Assembly (NCBI GenBank): GCA_037968475.1
Contig: JBBKVO010000001.1
Span: 248,001-312,000, forward strand
Reading direction: 5' to 3'
From: SB11 sp037968475
GTDB taxonomy: Bacteria > Bacteroidota > Bacteroidia > UBA8524
DNA: 64,000 bases
The position numbers and the translations under genes were made by a program. A model generated the notes under the pieces. That model did not search any database. It worked only from the letters and a program-made list of their open reading frames with translations, and was not told the DNA's origin. This document shows positions 16,871-25,094 of this stretch, piece by piece. Every line of letters starts with the position of its first letter. The stretch's first letter is position 1.

Positions 16871-17122
16871 TTTATAGTTTCAATAAGTTCATTCTTCCAA
16901 TGATCTATTCCATCTCTTCATCTGTGTTTCGTGTTTTATTGCTTCACCAATAAAAAAATGTTGTTCGTAATACACTAAATAGAAGCATTTATATTTTGAG
17001 GTAAATACAGATCCTTTCCCTTCTTTATGTTTAGCAACTCTAGCTTTTATATCAGCAGTTACTCCAATATAAACAACTGTTCTTTTATGATTACTCATTA
17101 TATAAACAAAGCCACTTTTCAT
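16837..17122 (-). pseudogene. GIY-YIG nuclease-superfamily gene with a frameshift near its 3' end
   Basis: The first 77 codons encode the usual small GIY-YIG protein: FVYIMSNHKRTVVYIGVTAD (GIY-YIG motif as VYI..VYIGV), RVAKHKEGKGSVFTSKY, LVYYEQH, EAIKHETQMKRW. The frame then stops after RSLEE. In the next frame the expected end is intact (WKNELIETINPNWKDLWKEL, stop at 16837-16839), so one base has been gained or lost near 16898. Full-length relatives are about 95-100 aa, which matches the repaired frame. It could be a sequencing error. Function of the stand-alone family in Bacteroidota is unknown. Confidence 0.8.
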
Positions 17123-17198
17123 TATTGAGGTTGATACTCATTTGTGCTCGTTTTGTAAAAGCAGTTGTTCAATATTTTTGCAATTAGTGCGGCTGCCC

Positions 17199-17290
17199 GT
17201 CATTCTCAACTTGATTGGGAATCTGCGCGATGGGTAACGGATATAAGTGAACTCATCCTCCGCACAGATTCCTGCTTTCGCAGGAATGAC
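17199..17290. repeat. GTCATTC...GGAATGAC two-hairpin repeat
   Basis: Same element as inside the tandem units at 16567 and 16726, here alone and with ATTCTCAACTTGATTGGGAAT as first hairpin. Outer ends GTCATTC and GGAATGAC are complementary, so the whole unit can fold as a cruciform. Further copies: 37708-37790 (inverted), a half copy near 37947-37974, and 47553-47634. Confidence 0.75.
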
Positions 17291-17312
17291 TTTCCGTTGC
17301 TCATCAGCAAAC

Positions 17313-17347
17313 AAAAAAAGTCTTCCAGTTTCCTGAAAGACTTTTTT
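17313..17347 (-). terminator. Terminator of tRNA-Pro
   Basis: Stem AAAAAAGTCTT/AAGACTTTTTT with an inner CAG/CTG pairing; A run on the plus strand gives a U run in the minus-strand transcript. Confidence 0.7.
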
Positions 17348-17356
17348 GTTTTAGAG

Positions 17357-17430
17357 TCGGAGTGGCGGGATTCGAACCCACGACCTCTCGCACCCCAAGC
17401 GAGTGCGCTACCGGACTGCGCTACACCCCG
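17357..17430 (-). tRNA. tRNA-Pro (anticodon UGG)
   Basis: On the minus strand a 74-nt cloverleaf: acceptor CGGGGTG/CACTCCG with one G-U pair, D arm with GTAGCGCAG...GGTAGCGC, anticodon stem-loop CTCGCTTGGGGTGCGAG with anticodon TGG, T arm GTGGGTTCGAATCCCGC, discriminator A. CCA is not encoded. The antisense open frame that reads through it is a known artefact. Confidence 0.95.
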
Positions 17431-17502
17431 AACCTTTCCTTAAAAATATTTCTATTTTTTGAGGGCTGCAAATCAACAAAAAAAACCACTCACAATCAAG
17501 CG

Positions 17503-18606
17503 TTATTCGCTTTTTTGTAAATGTATTGTTTGCGTAGGGAAAGCAAAGTCGCAACCGTTGGCTTCAACAATATCCATAATGCTATAATTTATGCCCTGCT
17601 TCACTTCCATCATTACATCCCAGCTATTGGTAGTAATAAAATAAAGCACAGTTATATCCAGCGAGCTTGTGCTAAAATCGCTAAAGCGTACTGTATAGTC
17701 ATTGTCAATCAACTCATGGTCAGTAAGTACCTTTTCAATCTGTTTACAAACACTTTTAATTTGGTCGGCCTTTGTTCCATATAGTAATCCTATTATCGTT
17801 TTTACTCTTCTAAACGAGCTTAGGGTAATGTTATTTAGCGGACTATCTATAAGGCTTTTGTTGGGCACCGTTACCAAGCTTTTTTCAAGTGTACGTATGC
17901 GTGTGCTTCTAAAACCAACCTTTTCTATTGTGCCAGTAATACTGTTAGTGCTTATTAGTTCACCCGCTTTAAAAGGCTTATCAATAAAAATAATAAATGA
18001 CGACAATAGATTGCTTAGGGTTTCCTGTGCCGCAAGAGCTATAGCCAAACCACCCAAACCCAAACCAGTTACAATAGCGGCTATATTTAGCCTAAATACT
18101 ACCCCAAGTATGATGAATATAGCTACTATAACCAATAAAAATTTTGAGAGCTCTTTAAAAAAGCCTACCAATTGGTCGTCGGTAGTATCTTCGGTTTCCG
18201 AAGCCTTATCCATTAGTACTAGCGAAATAAAATCAATATTTCGCAGCACTATCCACGTAAGTGAAACAATAAGAAACAAATCAAAAATTACGGTGATTAA
18301 AGTATTTATATTCATGCCCTTAAACAATACCAAATTCCACTCGTGTGGAAGATGAATAGGGAAAAAGGCTACATAAACAAATACCAACTCAAAAAACACT
18401 TGTATAGGTTTTTTTAGTAGCTCGTCAAACTCAAGCGAAAATTTATTTCGAGCGAATTTTTTGAAGAACCTGAAAAAAAAGTGGCTGATATTTTTACTGG
18501 CAAATTTTCTAAATAGAAAACCGAAAAGCAAAATTCCTGCACAAAGCAGGAATTCGCCAACAGTATTGTCGTGGTATTTAATCGCTATTATTTCATTGAA
18601 AGTCAT
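17503..18606 (-). CDS. MscS-family mechanosensitive channel
   Basis: Small-conductance mechanosensitive channel of the cytoplasmic membrane. The N-terminal half has about five hydrophobic segments (LLCAGILLFGFLF, VFFELVFVYVAFF, LITVIFDLFLIVSLTWIV, FLLVIVAIFIILGVVF). The pore helix follows (GLGLGGLAIALAAQETLSNLLSS, about residues 182-204), then the cytoplasmic MscS domain with PFKAGELISTNSITGTIEKVGFRSTRIRT. Length 367 aa is typical of the short type. The dehydrogenase gene upstream ends 4 bp before its start codon, so the two are likely co-transcribed. Confidence 0.95.
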   Translation of the reverse strand: MTFNEIIAIKYHDNTVGEFLLCAGILLFGFLFRKFASKNISHFFFRFFKKFARNKFSLEFDELLKKPIQVFFELVFVYVAFFPIHLPHEWNLVLFKGMNINTLITVIFDLFLIVSLTWIVLRNIDFISLVLMDKASETEDTTDDQLVGFFKELSKFLLVIVAIFIILGVVFRLNIAAIVTGLGLGGLAIALAAQETLSNLLSSFIIFIDKPFKAGELISTNSITGTIEKVGFRSTRIRTLEKSLVTVPNKSLIDSPLNNITLSSFRRVKTIIGLLYGTKADQIKSVCKQIEKVLTDHELIDNDYTVRFSDFSTSSLDITVLYFITTNSWDVMMEVKQGINYSIMDIVEANGCDFAFPTQTIHLQKSE

Positions 18607-18610
18607 AGGC

Positions 18611-19858
18611 TTAAACTAGGTTTATTAATGCAATTTCGAGGCCTTTGCCCATCAAGCCGGTAGGTTTTGAGTTAAATTGGTGAATTTTAGCCATTGCATC
18701 GTGTATTATTTTTGAGCTATCGTGAAAAATAGCCTCGTCGGTCAATTGTGCATTTTCGCTCATCAAATAAGCAAAAGTACGTGCCATACCACAGTTAGCA
18801 ATAAAATCAGGTATTACAGCTACGTGTTCATCAGCATATTGGGCTATTGGGCCCATAAATATTTCGTCATCAGCAAAAGGTACATTAGCACCACAGCTCA
18901 TTACTTCAAGGCCACCTTCAATAAGGTCGTCCATATTTTGTTTACTTACTAAACGAGAGGCAGCACCAGGTATAAATATTTCAGGTTTTAGCTTCCATAT
19001 TTTTTCGTTTACCTCTTCAAAGCTCAACATATCAGGTGCATCAAGTGCATTGCCTTTGCGGGTATTAAACAAGTGTTTTATTTCATCAAGAGTAAAACCT
19101 TCTTGTTTTATCAAGCCTCCGTTACGGTCGATAATACCTACAATAGGTACACCATAGCTGGCAAGGTAGTAGGCAGCAGCAGCAGCCACATTGCCAAAAC
19201 CTTGTATAACAGCTGTTTTGTAGTTTAGCACACCACCATACAAGTGATAAAAATGGCGTACACCTTCGGCAACTCCCCAACCTGTAATCATATCCGATAC
19301 GGTGTAAGGTTTGGTAATATCAGGGCTAAAGCGGGCATCATCTAACACTTTAGTAACACCATCAACCAAATTGTCAATACGACGTTTTTGCTCAACAGGT
19401 TCAGTAATTTTTAAGTGGCTTTTTACCACACAAGCTTGCGGATGAGGTACTCCGTTGGCTTGAGTCATAGGTATTACCTCATGTATCTCGTCAACATTTA
19501 AATCTCCACCTGTACCGTAATATTCTTTCATTATCGGAGCAACGGCTTTAAACCAACGCTCTAATACACCCTTTTTACGAGGGTCAGAAGGGTCGAAGTT
19601 GATGCCTGATTTTGCACCGCCAATTGCAGGGCCTGATACGGTAAATTTCACTTCCATTGTTTTGGCTAGTGATTCTACTTCGTATTTGTTCAAACCTTTG
19701 CGCATACGTGTACCACCGCCCGAAGCACCGCCACGTAGCGAGTTGATTACTACCCAGCCTTCGGCTTCGGTTTCACTATCTTTCCATTCAAAAACTATCT
19801 CAGGTCTTTTACTTTGGAATTTTTCTAATAAACTTTTTAGTGATTCGTTATAAAACAT
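18611..19858 (-). CDS. Glu/Leu/Phe/Val dehydrogenase family enzyme
   Basis: NAD(P)-dependent amino-acid dehydrogenase, probably glutamate. The substrate domain shows GGGTRMRKGLNKYEVESLA, the catalytic-type Lys in AIGGAKSGINFDP and GTGGDLNVDEIHEVIP. The C-terminal Rossmann domain (from about residue 215) has VIQGFGNVAAAAAYYLASYG and a helical tail. 415 aa is close to family size. Some motifs differ from classical GdhA (for example DLNVDEI in place of the usual DVxxxE pattern), so the exact substrate is open. Confidence 0.88.
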   Translation of the reverse strand: MFYNESLKSLLEKFQSKRPEIVFEWKDSETEAEGWVVINSLRGGASGGGTRMRKGLNKYEVESLAKTMEVKFTVSGPAIGGAKSGINFDPSDPRKKGVLERWFKAVAPIMKEYYGTGGDLNVDEIHEVIPMTQANGVPHPQACVVKSHLKITEPVEQKRRIDNLVDGVTKVLDDARFSPDITKPYTVSDMITGWGVAEGVRHFYHLYGGVLNYKTAVIQGFGNVAAAAAYYLASYGVPIVGIIDRNGGLIKQEGFTLDEIKHLFNTRKGNALDAPDMLSFEEVNEKIWKLKPEIFIPGAASRLVSKQNMDDLIEGGLEVMSCGANVPFADDEIFMGPIAQYADEHVAVIPDFIANCGMARTFAYLMSENAQLTDEAIFHDSSKIIHDAMAKIHQFNSKPTGLMGKGLEIALINLV

Positions 19859-19886
19859 TCGTGTATGTATTAATGTGGTGTTTTTT

Positions 19887-20981
19887 TTATACTAAGGTAG
19901 AAAAATTGCCGTATAGTGCTCCGCCAATATTATCTCTTGTTGCTCCGGTGGCTTGCGCTAATACATTGTTTTGGTTTTTAACCCTCAATACGCCTAATAG
20001 GGCAAATATTAAGGCTTCTTTATATTCAATAATATTTTTGTCTTCAGGTACAATAAACTCAGCATCGGTATGGGTGCGCAATAGCTCAAGAAGGGTATTG
20101 TTATATGCGCCACCACCAGTTACTAATACTCTAAACCCATCAGGTTGGTTGTTAGTTATTTTGTCTATTGTTTTGGCTATTTGTCCTGCAATGTGGTCGG
20201 CAAGAGTTTTCATCAAATCTTCTTGTTTGCTGGTTTTTTCAAATTCGCGCACTACTGGCCAAAAAGTACTGTTTATCCACTCACGTCCCAGCGATTTTGG
20301 GCCTTCTTTGCTATAATGCTCTAACTCATTTAGGTTTTTAAGCAAATCGTAGTTAATACCTCCTTGAAGTGCAATCTCACCATTCTCGTCAAAATCTTTA
20401 CCCAAGTTACGGGCTATACGGTTTAGTGCAATATTACCGGGGCAAACATCAAATGCTTCTAGGTTACCATTGTGGCGGGTGCTGATATTGCAAAAACCGC
20501 CAAGATTTAGGTAGGCATCATATCCACCAAATAAAAGTTCATCACCAACGGGCACTAAAGGCGCGCCTTGTCCGCCCAAAGCCACATCTACTGTGCGAAA
20601 ATCGCAAGCAACAGGTAGGTTTGTAATAGCGTGTATTGCAGCACCGCTACCCACTTGGGCGGTAATGCCTCCTTCGGGTTGATGGAAAACAGTGTGTCCG
20701 TGCGAGCTTATTAAATCAACCTTAACATTATGTTTTTCTATAAACTGATTTACCAATGTGCCTAAGTAATGACCATAGAAAGTATCCGTTTTTACATAAA
20801 CAACGGGTGTTTGCTTGCGCAATTGCGAAAGCCTGATGCGCCATTTAGCATCGTATGGTATAGTTTCGGCTTGTAAAATTTTGTATGTCCACTGGCCACC
20901 ATCGTTCGTCAATTCACAAAGTGCTAAATCAATTCCATCCATCGATGTGCCCGACATAATCCCTAAAACATTGTATTTCAT
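19887..20981 (-). CDS. anmK: Anhydro-N-acetylmuramic acid kinase
   Basis: Hydrolyses and phosphorylates anhydroMurNAc to MurNAc-6-phosphate in cell-wall recycling; cytoplasmic, ASKHA-fold kinase. Signatures: GIMSGTSMDGIDLALCEL at the N-terminus, SSHGHTVFHQP, QVGSGAAIHAIT, ACDFRTVDVALGGQGAPLVP, NLGGFCNIS and VLVTGGGAYN. 364 aa is normal. The next enzyme, MurQ, is encoded at 48160-48966. The gene lies 28 bp upstream of the dehydrogenase gene on the same strand. Confidence 0.95.
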   Translation of the reverse strand: MKYNVLGIMSGTSMDGIDLALCELTNDGGQWTYKILQAETIPYDAKWRIRLSQLRKQTPVVYVKTDTFYGHYLGTLVNQFIEKHNVKVDLISSHGHTVFHQPEGGITAQVGSGAAIHAITNLPVACDFRTVDVALGGQGAPLVPVGDELLFGGYDAYLNLGGFCNISTRHNGNLEAFDVCPGNIALNRIARNLGKDFDENGEIALQGGINYDLLKNLNELEHYSKEGPKSLGREWINSTFWPVVREFEKTSKQEDLMKTLADHIAGQIAKTIDKITNNQPDGFRVLVTGGGAYNNTLLELLRTHTDAEFIVPEDKNIIEYKEALIFALLGVLRVKNQNNVLAQATGATRDNIGGALYGNFSTLV

Positions 20982-21159
20982 ATCTGATTTCTATATTTAT
21001 TTTCTTCTCAATTAGTAATAAGCGTGTGTAGCTGCAATACTTATAACTAAAGAATGCACTACCGTGCAGCTAGTTGAAGGCAAAAAAAAGCATCCTACCG
21101 CTTTTGCGCGGTGCGAATTTATGAAAGTTTAACGAAAACACAGGGAGCAATGCAGCAAT

Positions 21160-21561
21160 CTATAAACCTATGGTCTCTATTAATTTTTGAATGTTGGGCT
21201 GAGTGAGTGGTTTGTGAAAAAAACCAAGTAAAGAAGGGTATTCTGTGGCTTTTTCAATATCCGATGGATCTTTTGATGATGAGAGTATATAAATTTTTAC
21301 AATATGACCGTTAAGATTATATAGATGGTCTTTTTGCAAAACTCCCATAAAATCCCACCCGTTCATAATGGGCATATTTATGTCCAGCAAAATTACGTCA
21401 GGTTTTATTTTACCTCCCCGCAAATCATCAATAGCGGCTTGGGCGCTAAGGTATTTACTTATTTGTGATGAGGGTATAAAACGCTGAATAATCTTTTCAT
21501 TGATGAAATTTTGTATCTCATCATCATCGATTAAACATATATGTATTGATGCTCTATCCAC
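21160..21561 (-). CDS. Single-domain response regulator (receiver only)
   Basis: CheY-like receiver: acidic pocket DDDE near residue 12-15, phospho-acceptor Asp in DVILLDINMPIMNGWDF (about residue 60), the Ser of ILSSSKDPSD, and the conserved Lys-Pro in FFHKPL. No output domain, no histidine kinase nearby. The 133-aa length and the longer loop after the phospho-site are typical of stand-alone receivers in Bacteroidota that act in phosphorelays. A perfect dyad covers the likely promoter (21634-21658). Confidence 0.92.
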   Translation of the reverse strand: MDRASIHICLIDDDEIQNFINEKIIQRFIPSSQISKYLSAQAAIDDLRGGKIKPDVILLDINMPIMNGWDFMGVLQKDHLYNLNGHIVKIYILSSSKDPSDIEKATEYPSLLGFFHKPLTQPNIQKLIETIGL

Positions 21562-21633
21562 GTTTGCCCGATGCTGAAACTAAGTATTTATAATGGTAAA
21601 TATAATCAGGTACAAAACAAAAAAAACTACCGT

Positions 21634-21658
21634 GCGTACTATGTCAAATATAGTACGC
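21634..21658. promoter_or_regulatory. Dyad overlapping a minus-strand -7 box
   Basis: GCGTACTAT and its perfect complement ATAGTACGC separated by 7 bases. On the minus strand TATATTTG (21645-21652) inside it fits the Bacteroidota -7 box for the response regulator gene, 84 bp upstream of its start. The dyad is therefore a candidate operator; a plain hairpin is the alternative. Confidence 0.45.
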
Positions 21659-21692
21659 CAATTTTAAAAACATAGAAGTATCTTTAATTTTT

Positions 21693-21724
21693 TTTGAAAA
21701 ACTGTGTTTGATAGCGTAGGTTTG
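21693..21724 (+). promoter_or_regulatory. Promoter of the Tat-exported aminotransferase-like gene
   Basis: TTTG at 21693-21696, a 20-bp spacer, TAGGTTTG at 21717-21724: both elements of the Bacteroidota housekeeping promoter match exactly with normal spacing. The ATG follows 11 bp later, giving a leader of only about five bases. Confidence 0.6.
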
Positions 21725-21735
21725 ATACACTTACA

Positions 21736-23004
21736 ATGAAACCAACACGAAGAAAATTTATACGTAACAGTGCGCTATTGGCGGCTGGGGCAATGTATTT
21801 GCCTGCTTTTGGTGCTACCCAAACCAAAAAAAGTGCCCCAAACTTTAGTGCTGCACAAGGCGAAGATTTTTGGAAGCTGGTACGGGCAAGTTTTCCGTTA
21901 TCAAATGATGTAGCATATTTAAATAACGGAACTATGGGGCCATCGCCCTATAGTGTTATAGAAGAGCAGTATAATGCAACTTTGGATGTTGATACTACAG
22001 GAAACTACGGTGGTTGGGAAGACGCTGTACCGGCATTGGCCAAATTTGTAGGGGCTGATGAAGATGAAATTTGTCTTACTCATAATGTTACCGAAGGTAT
22101 AAATATAGTGTGTTGGGGTTTGCGCCTTAAAAAAGGTGATGAAGTAATTATTACTAACCACGAGCACGTGGGCAATGCCTTGCCTTGGCTTAATCGGGCT
22201 AAAGTTGAAGGTATAGTATTAAAAACAGTTCAATTGGCCGATACTGCTGCACAAACGCTAAACAATATAAATGCTCTTATTACAAAAAATACAAAGGCAA
22301 TTGCTGTGCCCCATATGCCCTGCACACAGGGGCAAGTATTACCCGTAAAAGAAATATGTACGCTAGCCAAAGAAAAAGGTATTTACTCTTTTATTGATGG
22401 TGCACATGGCCCGGGTATGTTGCAATTGGATTTGCACGATATGGGGTGCGATTTTTATGCCTCGTGTTGCCACAAGTGGATGCTGGCTCCCAAAGGCACA
22501 GGCTTTTTATATATAAAGAAAGAAAAACTTGAAGATGTGCAGGCGCGTTGGGTAGGCGGATATAGCGATACGGGATGGAGTTTGATAGAAACCCCCTCGT
22601 ATTTAAAAGGCTATGTTGATACAGCCCATAGGTTTTATTATGGCTCTATGAGTGCACCGCTATTTAAAGGTGTGGTAGCTGCTATTGATTTTCATAATAT
22701 GATTGGGAAGGATAAAATTGAAGCACGAGTAAAAGCACTAGCCAGTCATTTTTATGCCCGCATGCAAGCTATTGATGGGGTTGAATTGTTAACCCCTAAA
22801 GAAGAACAATCAAGAGCGGCTATTATAGGGTTTAAACTTAAGAATATGGGTTACAACGAGTTTCAACTAATTACCACGCAAAATAAAATGCGCATACGTG
22901 GTGTGGCCGAAAACGGGCTTAACTCGGTGAGGGCATCCTTCCATATTTATAATACCTTTGAAGAGGCCGAAGCTTTGGCCGATTTAGTAAAGAGAACTGT
23001 ATAA
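21736..23004 (+). CDS. Tat-exported aminotransferase class V-fold PLP protein
   Basis: Twin-arginine signal (TRRKFIRNSALLAAGAMYLPAFGA), then a fold-type I PLP domain of the class V/NifS-like group: LTHNVTEGINIVCWGL, FIDGAHGPGMLQLDLHDMGCDF and the PLP lysine in ASCCHKWMLAPKGTGFLYI (about residue 246). The group includes cysteine desulfurase-like and isopenicillin-N epimerase-like enzymes; export to the periplasm favours the latter kind. Substrate unknown. The MenE-like gene starts 17 bp behind it. Confidence 0.9.
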   Translation: MKPTRRKFIRNSALLAAGAMYLPAFGATQTKKSAPNFSAAQGEDFWKLVRASFPLSNDVAYLNNGTMGPSPYSVIEEQYNATLDVDTTGNYGGWEDAVPALAKFVGADEDEICLTHNVTEGINIVCWGLRLKKGDEVIITNHEHVGNALPWLNRAKVEGIVLKTVQLADTAAQTLNNINALITKNTKAIAVPHMPCTQGQVLPVKEICTLAKEKGIYSFIDGAHGPGMLQLDLHDMGCDFYASCCHKWMLAPKGTGFLYIKKEKLEDVQARWVGGYSDTGWSLIETPSYLKGYVDTAHRFYYGSMSAPLFKGVVAAIDFHNMIGKDKIEARVKALASHFYARMQAIDGVELLTPKEEQSRAAIIGFKLKNMGYNEFQLITTQNKMRIRGVAENGLNSVRASFHIYNTFEEAEALADLVKRTV

Positions 23005-23021
23005 TAATTGCCAAATACTCT

Positions 23022-24125
23022 GTGCCATACTTTATATTAAATGGGCAACATATAAACTTTAGCGAGGTGCAAAAGCCCGACTTCGTGCCACCGCCAACAG
23101 TAAGCTACAACCAACAACAAGCATTACTTATAGCACAGCAATGGCTACAAGGTGATAGTATTTTTGTAGTGCATACATCGGGCAGTACAGGTGTTCCCAA
23201 ACCTATTGAGTGGAAACGTAAGTTTATAGAAAAAAGTGCACGCCAAACCCTTGATGTGCTTCAACCTCAAGCCGATGATATTGTGTTTTTGTGCCTATCG
23301 GTACAAACAGCAGGCGGAGTAATGATGCTTATACGTGCACTACTAGGTCAATTGCCTATTGCAGTAGTAGAACCCACAAGCAATCCAATGTTGGGTTTAG
23401 ATGCTAACCATCCTTATACCATAGCTTCGTTTGTGCCTATGCAAATGCATACTATACTTACGGGTTTCGATTTTACATCGGTACAAAAGCTAAATCGTTT
23501 TCGTAAAGTATTAGTGGGCGGTGCAAGCATGAATAATGAATGGAGTAAACGTTTTACTGACTTAGACCCTGAGTTTTACCATACTTATGGTATGACGGAA
23601 ACTTATACCCATATAGCCTTGCGAAAACTAAATGGGGTAGGGGCTACACCTCGTTTTATACCTATGCAGGGTATACAGGTGAGTAAAGACCGCGAAGAAC
23701 GTTTGGTGATAAATGGTGAGATAACAGGCTATGCAGATATAGTAACTAACGACCGTGTGCAAATAATGCACGACGGTAGTTTTGAGATATTGGGGAGGAT
23801 GGACAATGTTATCAATTCAGGAGGGGTGAAAATACAGTTGGAGAAGGTAGAGGATGCTCTGGCGCGATTGAAACAGTTGCATGGACGACAATACTTTGTT
23901 TGGTATGAAGCCGATGAACATTTGGGGCAAAAACTTATTGCTGTGATAAAAGGTGAACCAATTGACCCTATGGATGAGTACGAGGCAAAGGTTGATTTGC
24001 GTAGCTTTTTGGAAAAATACGAAGTCCCCAAAATATTTTACTATACCCCTGATTTTGTGCTTACCGAAAGCGGAAAAATACAGCGTGAAAAAACTGCCGC
24101 ACAATTAGTGGGGCAACAACAATAA
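23022..24125 (+). CDS. menE: AMP-forming acyl-CoA synthetase, MenE-like (o-succinylbenzoate-CoA ligase)
   Basis: ANL-superfamily adenylate-forming enzyme. The P-loop is VVHTSGSTGVPKPIEW (about residue 48), the adenylate site YHTYGMTETYTHIAL (about 188), the hinge DNVINSGGVKIQLEKVE and the C-terminal catalytic Lys in ESGKIQREKTA. At 367 aa it is a short member, the size usual for Bacteroidota MenE in menaquinone synthesis. No other men gene is in the window, so the substrate is inferred from size and similarity. The start is GTG; no ATG is available nearby. Confidence 0.78.
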   Translation: MPYFILNGQHINFSEVQKPDFVPPPTVSYNQQQALLIAQQWLQGDSIFVVHTSGSTGVPKPIEWKRKFIEKSARQTLDVLQPQADDIVFLCLSVQTAGGVMMLIRALLGQLPIAVVEPTSNPMLGLDANHPYTIASFVPMQMHTILTGFDFTSVQKLNRFRKVLVGGASMNNEWSKRFTDLDPEFYHTYGMTETYTHIALRKLNGVGATPRFIPMQGIQVSKDREERLVINGEITGYADIVTNDRVQIMHDGSFEILGRMDNVINSGGVKIQLEKVEDALARLKQLHGRQYFVWYEADEHLGQKLIAVIKGEPIDPMDEYEAKVDLRSFLEKYEVPKIFYYTPDFVLTESGKIQREKTAAQLVGQQQ

Positions 24126-24130
24126 GCCTT

Positions 24131-25090
24131 ATGCCACAAATGGATGAGACATACATAGCCGATAGGTTGGCAGCTTTAGGTATTGATGCAAATGTATTGC
24201 CGCACTACCAACAAGCCCACAGGTACTGCCATACCCTTAATCATGTAATAGAAGTATTGCAGGTTATTGAACAAAGTGGTGGCCTTGAAAATGATGTATT
24301 GTTTTTGGCGGCTATTTTTCATAATGTCGTTTTTGACCCAAGACTAACTGATAACGAAGAGCAATCGGTAGCTTATTTTAGGCAGGTTTATAAGGGTGAT
24401 GAAAGTATAGCAAAACAAGTAGAAGCTATAATATTGGATACTAAACACCACAAGGGCAGTACTGCACTTTCACTACAATTTAAGCAAGCTGATTTAGCTG
24501 TTTTGGATAGGCCATTAGAGGGATTGATAGCATACGAACATCAAATATTTAAAGAGTTTGCCTTTGTTGATTGGAAAATATACCAAACCGAACGTATAAA
24601 AATATTAGAGCGATTTAATACCAATGGCAAGCTGGATGGTTTGATAGGTTATATAAAAACCCGCCAGCCTAAAATAGGTGTGTACGCGGGCAGTTTTAAC
24701 CCCTTCCACAAAGGGCATTTGAATGTCTTACAAAAGGCAGAGCAAATTTTTGATAAGGTGATAATAGCCTTTGGCAGAAATTTAGAAAAAAACGATGCGC
24801 AATGGCCTCGTCCCAAACTATTGCAATACAAACAAACTGAAGAATATAACGGCTTGATTACCGATTTTATAAAAGGGTTAGGGTATGATGTAACCCTTGT
24901 GCGTGGATTGCGAAATGCTGATGATTTGCAGTTTGAGAAAAAACAATACCGCTATATGCAAGATTTTATGCCTGAAATACAACACGTAAACATTTTTTGC
25001 GATGTAGAGTACGAGCATATCAGCTCAACTAGCATACGCGTGCTTGAAAAATACGGGAAACACAAAGAGTATTTGGTTGATGAAGAGTAG
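24131..25090 (+). CDS. Fusion of an HD-type phosphohydrolase domain (degenerate) and phosphopantetheine adenylyltransferase-like domain
   Basis: Residues 1-175 resemble predicted HD-superfamily hydrolases (COG4339 type): CHTLNH (His34, His38), AAIFHNVVFDPRLTDNEEQS. At the HD dyad the residue after His64 is Asn65, where Asp is expected. Residues 181-319 resemble CoaD: GVYAGSFNPFHKGHL with the nucleotidyltransferase H-x-G-H at 193-196, VRGLRNADDLQFEKKQYRY and ISSTSIRVLEKYG. CoaD makes dephospho-CoA from phosphopantetheine. The protein starts 5 bp after the MenE-like gene, a CoA-using enzyme, which fits a CoA theme. Whether this is the cell's only CoaD cannot be told. Confidence 0.82.
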   Translation: MPQMDETYIADRLAALGIDANVLPHYQQAHRYCHTLNHVIEVLQVIEQSGGLENDVLFLAAIFHNVVFDPRLTDNEEQSVAYFRQVYKGDESIAKQVEAIILDTKHHKGSTALSLQFKQADLAVLDRPLEGLIAYEHQIFKEFAFVDWKIYQTERIKILERFNTNGKLDGLIGYIKTRQPKIGVYAGSFNPFHKGHLNVLQKAEQIFDKVIIAFGRNLEKNDAQWPRPKLLQYKQTEEYNGLITDFIKGLGYDVTLVRGLRNADDLQFEKKQYRYMQDFMPEIQHVNIFCDVEYEHISSTSIRVLEKYGKHKEYLVDEE

Positions 25091-25094
25091 TGGC

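Noticed and set aside
17165..17443. 92-aa open frame ending with SNPRPLAPQASALPDCATP-like sequence
   Set aside because: It reads antisense through tRNA-Pro and an ATTCC repeat; this peptide is a well-known false translation of tRNA genes.
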